Below are positions 57,318 through 64,000 of a DNA stretch of 64,000 bases, piece by piece. A program made the position numbers and the translations under genes. A model generated the notes under the pieces. It saw only the letters and a program-made list of their open reading frames with translations, did not search any database and was not told the DNA's origin. Location: assembly GCA_036874045.1 (NCBI GenBank), contig CM072343.1:13846001-13910000 (forward strand). The letters are read 5' to 3'. The first letter of the stretch is position 1, and each line of letters begins with the position of its first letter. This DNA is from Cymodocea nodosa. Taxonomy: Eukaryota; Streptophyta; Magnoliopsida; Alismatales; Cymodoceaceae.

Positions 57318-59125
57318 CCAATCCTTCACCTATTCCATTGCGTAACTCCACGATGAGGAAGATGACACCTGAGTTCTGGGAGGATGCAGTAGACACGTCA
57401 GAATTTCTCAAAGATATAGTGGAATGACACATAAGGTAGAAGATCAAAAATACTACGAGAGAAAAAGAGCTACTAAAGGTAGAATCTGACATTTTTTACT
57501 AGAGGAAAATGTTAGTAGATTTGGGTATGCAAATACCTCAAATAATGGAAACAAGAATAAAAGTTGCTATGAAAATTGCTGTAAGTAGAGAGAGAAGAAT
57601 CAGGCCAAATAACAAAGTTGCCCTAGAACTAATCCAATGTAAGTCTCGACTCTTGTTCAAAAGACGCATAGTTAGATGGGCTTAGTGGGCAATCCAGGAG
57701 CAACAAAGGGAAAAAAATGAAGAACAAGAGGAGCTGACTACTGAAAGACCTATTCTTGAGGAACAGCAGCCAGGACCTTCAGTTCCACCAACAAGGCCAT
57801 TGGAACGAGCAGCAATTTTGGGGCCTTCTACTGAAGAAGAGAGAAGAGAATTTCAAGAACTAGTTCAAATAGGAAAAGACCAAGGAGAACCAGAAGAATT
57901 GGCAGTGGCTATAGCACATCTGGTGTTTGATGCACGGTGCAAAAAGAAGGCTGTAGACAAGTTGAAAGCCCAATATAAAATCAAAGTGGAACAACATCGT
58001 GAAGCTACTATCAGACCTGCTGTAAAAGGAGATGAAGCTGGTCCTTCGAGACCAGTAATTATGGGAAGAGTTAAACAAGAAGAGCCAGTACCTGTGGCTC
58101 AAAAGCATATAGAGCCCATTTTTGTAGATTTAATCTCAGATGAAGAAGAGGAATACCAAGCACAGTTAATCAAAAGAAGGAAAGGAAAAGAGATAGTGCC
58201 TGAGCATCAAGAGGAGATTAAATCTGAAATACCAAGATCAATAGGGCCTGTAGAGTCGATTTTTGTAAACTTGCTATCCGATTCTAAAGAGGAGCAGGAG
58301 CAGCAAGAGCAAAGAGAAGAGGAAAATCAAGCTGAAACTAATATGCAGCCTGTACAAATAGAAGAAACTGAAATTAGGGCAGAAGCTGATTTACCCGTAA
58401 TTCCTCCCAATTTACCACAGAATCAGAAAGAACAGTGACAATGCAGATTGGTAGTCAGGAGGAAGAAGAAAAAGAAGAAACTGAATAAGAAGCTGAACAA
58501 GTACATATGGAAAGAGATGACTCGACAGATTTCACTGAAGAGCAAAGAACTCTTTAGCAAATTTTAGAAAGCATTCAAGATAGAGTAGAGAGTTCTGCCA
58601 GTTGTCTGCCGTAGACAGAAGTAGAAGCAAAAATGAAGGAATCTGCCGAGCATTTTCACCAAATTCAAACTCAGCTTATGGAAGAGGAAGTTCAAGAACA
58701 AACCCCTCTAGAGCAACAAATGCAAATTCCTAACCCGACTGAAGCAACAATTTTAAATGAAATACACTTTTGGAGTCAGGAAGCTTATAATAAATACCAA
58801 GAGATAAGGGGTTATGATATCATTTACAGTAGACTAGTAAATTGGGACGGAATGTAAGAAATAAAGGATTTATTTGAGTTCCAAGGTCTACTGTAGTTTA
58901 TTTCTCAAGAGAGAGGGTATGCAGTAAATGAGAATTTAGTAGTCTACAAATAACATGGAGCTTCTCCACAACATTTTAGGATTGAAGAATGAAGGACTAG
59001 AAATTCTGGAAAGCACAACCATCGTTGAGTGGACAGAATAGGAAATCAAGGATTGTTTTGCTATCAATCCTGGTGTGCTATTATTAAATAGACTAAAGTA
59101 CTTAAATGGTAAAGTACACATGAGT
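57318..59125 (+). pseudogene. GyC ORF3
   Basis: Begins out of the RT fusion (MRKMTPEFWEDAVDTSEFL). The central open frame 57800-58438 has the repeated motif EPIFVDLISDEEEE and ESIFVNLLSDSKEE, each a hydrophobic core followed by acidic residues like a SUMO-interaction motif, plus Lys/Glu-rich and Gln-rich text. The rest (58441-59125) is broken by stops but shows HFWSQEAYNKYQEI, FEFQGL, LGLKNEGLEILES and the equivalent of LKHLNGKAHM, where the homology to GyA ORF3 ends and LTR sequence begins. Confidence 0.75.
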
Positions 59126-59522
59126 ATTCGAAATGCACCTGAGCATCGGATAGTTAAATTTATGCACGTATTTTATAGTTAAATCAACGAAGCAAGTCCA
59201 CTGAGTTATCTGTAACTCCACAAACTATTTATTTTCTAATATGCCACTGTAGCGGTTGTAGAAACAAGACAGTTGGAAGGAAAAAAACCACGATTGCACG
59301 TATTGCGCAAGGAGAAGAAATCATCGTCATTGATATGAATGAGGGAAATCCAACCAACCATTCAAGCAGAAGTAGTTACCACTGAAGAAATATAAAAGAA
59401 AAGAAGAAAAAGAAGTAAAGTGTGTGTGATCGATGGGTGTGGCCAATGTGTGGAGGAGCACCGAGCTTTCTACAGGTAGCGTCGGCAATTCTCTAAAGTA
59501 CCACACCAACCATCATCACCAC
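59126..59522 (+). repeat. GyC truncated 3' LTR piece
   Basis: About 400 bp of internal LTR sequence (with TATA-type text near 59388) directly fused to ORF3, starting gtattcgaaatgcacctgagcatcggatagtta. Both LTR ends are missing, so the join and the 59522 edge are deletion breakpoints. Confidence 0.75.
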
Positions 59523-59993
59523 TGTAGAGTCATAATTTATGCATATTTTATATAGTTAATTGATGCATTTTATGTGCTAAAGGCTATATACTCATAAGTG
59601 TTTAATGAAGATTTAAGTTATAATGCATTTTGGGCAAATAATGTAGATATGGGCTTAAATGAAGAAAGTAATGCATAAATGAGACTCTATTTGTTATTTA
59701 GCATTTCATGAAAACGCATTTACATTTTGGTGGCAACACAATTTCATTTTATTAAGTAGATTAAATTTTACTCTAGCATTTAGGATCAATTATTTAAATA
59801 AGTACATGGGTATTTCTGGAATTCAATGAAAAATGTGATTTTTGGCTCCTTTGAAGTATCCATGTTTAGGAATATATCTTATTTTATGTCTTTAGTGTTT
59901 TGATGTATTTGTTTAAGTTTTAAAGGTTGAAGAATAAGAAAAATAAAGTAAATCAAGTTAGGAGGAATTTTGGCCCTTGGATTGAAGATCAAG
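59523..59993 (+). mobile_element. Tat-like LTR start interrupted by CoB
   Basis: Begins TGTAGAGTCATAATTTATGC, wording like Tat-type LTR starts as I recall them. No coding sequence. It ends in TCAAG (59989-59993), the presumed target duplication of CoB. Confidence 0.45.
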
Positions 59994-61180
59994 TGTTGAG
60001 TATTTTTGTTTTGATGATGTGTGCTTAATGAATATAATCATATTTGCTCAATTACTATTGCTTGTGAAAAGAAATTAAAATCATCAATTAATACAGAAAA
60101 AGCTTACTGATATAAATACTTGTCTGTATTGGATCTGAAGTTAATAACTAGTCGTTTCGTTGCATTAATTTCTTATTTAGCTAAACGTTAAGTTAACGTG
60201 TGTTTCTAATGAAAAGCATGATATGTTTTAAAGTTATATCTTCTGTATCATGAACAGTGCACGTTTAGACAACTCGTTAAGTTAGAGTATTGTTTGTATA
60301 GAGGTCACGTGAGAACTCGTTAAGTTAGAGGCTTAAAGGTTAAAATAAGTCACGTGATAACTCGTTAAGTTAGTGAGTAAAAGAAGAGACGAACTCGTTA
60401 AGTTAGTGTTATACACGTGGTGAAATTATAAGTTACGAATGTTATATTGTATCACGTGAGGTGCACATGTTTAACTCGTTAAGTTAACATAACTAAACGC
60501 GTTGAGTTGCTATATTGAACACTAAGGCAACGCGTTAGGTTAGCATTATAAACTTAAGTTGTTATTTTTGCATGTGGTAAAATTCTTATTATAAAAACAT
60601 TTGTTTATTACTGAATCGGTGAGTTAAAGTTTTTCTTCAGAGACTTACAGGCATAACTATCTGAAAGGTAACTTAAGTCATGTTTTCAGGTCTTGACACA
60701 TGTCTCACTAGTTTTATAATATAAAGAGTTTTTCGGTGACTTACATCTGTAATTATCTAAAACTTAAACTGTTTTCGGTGAGTTATCGTTTAACCATCCA
60801 AAAGAAAGGTTAAGCTGGTTCGTTGAGTTAGAATAACACCACAGACTTAGTTCGTTGAGTTAGCTATAGTAGTTGTCATGTGAAATGGCACATGAGGAAC
60901 TCATTAAGTTAGAAACGTTAAGTTATATATATATACTTGTGTTACTCGTTTTGTTAACATTAAAGTAATGACTTCTTATTACACTGATGAAAAATTTTTG
61001 GACGAGAAAGTTTATTTTGTAGGAAATTTTTTAGAGATCCAGGACTGATGATTAAAGAAAATTTGAAATATAAAAGTGGGTTAGAACGTGTGTGTTTCGA
61101 TGAAGGAAAAAGAAAAGACGTGGAGAAGTGGAAAACTAGTAGTGGTTAAACGTAAAGGATATGCATGAAATGAAGATACA

Positions 61181-61188
61181 ATATAAAA
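61181..61188 (+). promoter_or_regulatory. TATA box of the SIRE-type LTR
   Basis: ATATAAAAGG in the CoB LTR, also present in both CoA LTRs (as gtataaaagg or atataaaagg). Likely core promoter; no expression evidence. Confidence 0.5.
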
Positions 61189-61754
61189 GGCATAGAATTC
61201 TTGTTGATCAAACTATCCTTGCACACAAAATGAAAAATCTTTTCAAGGATCAAACCATCCCTACACACCAAAAGAAAAATCTTTTTCAGGGATCAAAAAC
61301 ACCTCTTCGGGCAAAATCTCTCAAGTGGAAGAAAATTCAGTGAAGCATAAAAAGGTAAGATTTTTGTCACTGAAGATTTGAAGTATTAGAAGAAAGCAAA
61401 TTCGGTGAAGCATAAAAAGACAAGATATTCGTCACTGAAGAATTGCTGGAGAAGAAAGAAGAAGAAGAAGAAGAAAGATCTCAAACAGGGAGAAATGTTT
61501 TAAATTCCGCAAATTAGTTTTCTCTGTTTGTAGTTATGAAATTGTTTAGATGAAACATGGTATCAAAATATAATTGCATCTACAATTTCTGAGGAGAATT
61601 GAATTGTATAGTGTAATTGAAATCTTGAATAAAAATGATTTTATGAAAACAATGTCTCGACTTGTTTTTGAGTTTTAAAGTTTCAATTATATTTCAGAAA
61701 ATATTAAAAATACACAATTTACCCCCCACTTGTGTAGCCATATGATCCTACAAG

Positions 61755-61766
61755 TGGTATCAGAGC
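61755..61766 (+). other. CoB primer-binding site (initiator tRNA-Met)
   Basis: TGGTATCAGAGC, two bases after the LTR, identical to CoA. Confidence 0.93.
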
Positions 61767-61951
61767 TTTGTTAATAATCTTTGTAATAAAATCGATACCA
61801 ACTTATTTAATATCATTGCTTATTCTACCTTCTTTGTTTTTAAACAGAAATTAATATCTGTGCATCCGTTTAACTTTCTTAATTTAAGGCTCAAGTTGTT
61901 TTAAAGTTTTGGACTATTTAAAATCAAATAGATTGAAAAATCTAAGGTAAG

Positions 61952-64000
61952 ATGGCTACTGGAAATGGTAATTTTTCTTTATATGAAGGCCAAAATCTTA
62001 ATCGTCCTCCTTTATTTGATGGAATACATTTTGAATATTGGAAATATAGGATGACTGTTTTTCTTCAAAGTATAGATCATAAGTTGTGATTCATGATTTC
62101 TAAACCATATACTCTGTTAACTACTCCTTATAATACTTGGACAATTATTGAAAAAGAAAATGAAACTCTGAATGCTAAGGGCTTAAATATTCTATTTTGT
62201 GCATTGAGTTATGAACAGTTCAGTAAAGTGTCAACATATAAATCTGCTTATGAGGTGTGGCATGCATTAGATGTTTCATATGAAGGTACTTCTCAAGTTA
62301 AAGAGACTAAAATAAACATGTTGATTCATAAGTATGAACTCTTTAAGATGCATGAAGACGAAAATATTTCTAAGATGTTTTCCAGATTTCTTGATGTCAT
62401 AAACTCTTTAAAATGTTTAGGAAAGAATTTTGAACAAAAGGATTTGGTGAGGAAAATTCTCAGATCCCTAAGTTCTAAATGGTCTCAGAAAGTAACATCA
62501 ATTGAGGAATCACGAGATTTAAATGTATATACTATGAATGAACTTATAGGAAACTTAATAGCTTATGAAGTTCAATTAAATGAATCACTAAGTCAAAATA
62601 AACTAAAAATGAAGAAAGAAATAGCCTTCGAAATTAATTCAAATTCTGATATATCTACTAATTCTGACGAGGATTTGATTTTGCTAACTAGGAAATTCAA
62701 GAATGCATGGAAAGCTAGGAAACAGCAAAGGAACAAAAATGATAAACCGTCAACGTCAAAATCATTAAATGACAAGAATTCTTCATCTAGAAAGTATGTA
62801 TGTTACAACTGTAAGAAACCTAGACATCTTTCTCCAAATTGTCCTATGAAGAAAAATGAAAAGCAAAGTAGGACAAATCAGAAGAAGATGGCTCAGAAAA
62901 CTCAAAAAAAAGTTTTACAAGAAAAAGGCTTTGGAGGTCACTTGGGATGACACGTCTGAAGAGTCTGAATCTGAAGAATCAGCATTAAAATCTTCACATT
63001 CAGAAGGAAAATAATTGTTAGAAGACATTGCTCATGTGTACTTCATGGCAGATGAGTCTAAGGTAATATTTGATCTTGAAAGTCATTCAGATTTCAACTT
63101 TGATGAATTATTATGTGCTTATCATGCATTATTACAAAAACTTAAAGTATGTAACTGGAAAATAAGAATATTAGAAAATCTTCATCCATTATGGAAGAAG
63201 AAAATTGTTTCTTGTCCACTACTTTAGAAAAGTTTAAATGTGATAATGAAAATTATTCTAGAGATTTGCAAAAATTTAGATTTAATGAATGTATCTTGCA
63301 TGAACAAATACAGAATATAAATGTTGAAAAATTAAAGATAGAATCTGAAAATAAAATGTTGAGAAACAATATAAATGAACTTGAATTAGAGATAGATAAA
63401 TTAAAACTGAGAGAGCAAGATTTAAATTCTACCATTGAGAAATGAAATTTAAGTCAAACTAAGTTAGACAAACTAACTAGTACCCCTGCGGTGTCTTATA
63501 AATTTGGCTTAGAATTTGATTATCCTGAATATCCTGAATCTCAAGCCAATAAAGGATTTATTAGTTGCAGTTCAAGTAAATCTAAGACTAAAATTCCTTT
63601 TATTATGAAACAAAGTAATAAATATGTATAAGTAGGTACTTCAAGGGATGAATCATGTAGTAATAATATAAATCAATGTGATTTGTCAAATTGTACTTCT
63701 AACATGACTATAAATGTTTCTAAAAATATTGTTTCTTGTTCTGGAAATTCAGTTTCTAATGTTTCTAAAATTTCAGACAATTGTAGAAAACTGAAAAATC
63801 AGAAACCTGAGCATGTAATTCAATACACTAGTATTAGACCAATTACTCATTCTGCATGTGATAAAACTAAAAATTCTTGTGCAGAAAAAGATTTTGTATG
63901 TATGGAAAATGTTAATACAACTACAAAATCTTGGTATGAACTTACTGAAATGTATGAGCATGACCAAAATAAATTAAAATCTGATAAAAATCCGTTTGGT
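61952..64000 (+). pseudogene. CoB Gag and linker
   Basis: Starts MATGNGNFSLYEGQNLNRPP; a Trp codon is TGA at 62087-62089. The frame 62093-62950 then runs through ENISKMFSRFLDVINSL, KILRSLSSKW and a complete knuckle CYNCKKPRHLSPNC. Frame changes occur near 62920 and 63013. Downstream come a coiled-coil segment (NNINELELEIDKLKLREQDL, 63365-63425) and SYKFGLEFDYPEYPESQANK (63496-63555). Protease is beyond the window. Confidence 0.9.

Larger units (their letters stand above)
51368..59522 (+). mobile_element. GyC: deleted Athila-type element inserted in GyB
   Basis: Plus-strand element: 5' LTR (51368-54859), tRNA-Asp primer site, 5' gag remnant, protease, partial RT fused by deletion to ORF3, and a truncated 3' LTR piece. 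RNase H and integrase are absent, as are the displaced gag, F-box and polypurine tract. Lineage as for GyA; ORF3 is more complete here. Confidence 0.85.
59994..64000 (+). mobile_element. CoB: second SIRE-type copia element, cut by the window end
   Basis: 5' LTR 59994-61752 (1759 bp, ends TGTTGAGTATTTTTG and TGATCCTACA), initiator tRNA-Met primer site, and gag. It is a close relative of CoA in opposite orientation. The LTR differs by an extra segment around 60610-60830 and lacks the 32-bp array. Pol lies outside the window. Confidence 0.92.

Overview
This window is plant nuclear DNA, very probably from a eudicot, and it is almost entirely a nest of LTR retrotransposons. The evidence is the element types: Athila-lineage Ty3/gypsy elements with a primer site for tRNA-Asp, SIRE-lineage Ty1/copia elements with a primer site for initiator tRNA-Met, Tat-like LTRs, a PIF/Harbinger transposase relic, and a plant-type F-box reading frame. 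The DNA is AT-rich. I see no convincing intact host gene, tRNA, rRNA or CRISPR array. I cannot name the species.

Layout (labels are mine). Positions 1-1014 are unassigned. A decayed PIF/Harbinger transposase (1015-2990, minus) is split by a solo LTR (1851-2842). LTR scraps fill 3000-3904. Element GyA (3910-24085, minus) is an Athila-type element with matching AGTTA target duplications; two solo LTRs have since landed in it (4898-7104 and 14825-16627). Two more solo LTRs follow (24164-26016 and 26491-27513). A Tat-like LTR (27841-45644, minus) was opened by the SIRE-type element CoA (28103-41254, minus, CATCA duplications) and by a solo SIRE-type LTR (42917-44879). GyB is the 3' part of a second F-box-bearing Athila element (46822-51367, minus). 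GyC (51368-59522, plus) inserted into GyB's F-box frame, itself received a solo LTR (51927-53462), and lost the middle of its pol and most of its 3' LTR. A Tat-like LTR start (59523-59993) is interrupted by CoB (59994-64000, plus), a second SIRE-type element cut by the window edge.

The most interesting point is modularity. In transcriptional order GyA reads LTR, tRNA-Asp primer site, zinc-knuckle half of gag, protease, RT, RNase H, integrase, ORF3, then a separate capsid-like half of gag, then an intact 375-codon F-box frame, a roughly 1.2 kb non-coding block, polypurine tract and LTR. That is a split and displaced gag plus a captured F-box gene. The F-box, non-coding block, polypurine tract and LTR recur together in GyB. 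The copia element CoA carries a homologue of the gypsy ORF3 and a homologue of the same non-coding block, although its pol is clearly Ty1/copia. Gypsy and copia LTRs here also share short inverted-repeat motifs (GTTGAGTTA/TAACTCAAC and GGATAGTTA/TAACTATCC). Together these suggest exchange or convergence of accessory and regulatory modules between the two retrotransposon superfamilies in one genome.

All boundaries, target duplications and homologies were found by reading the sequence. No alignment or database search was run, so identities are estimates by eye.
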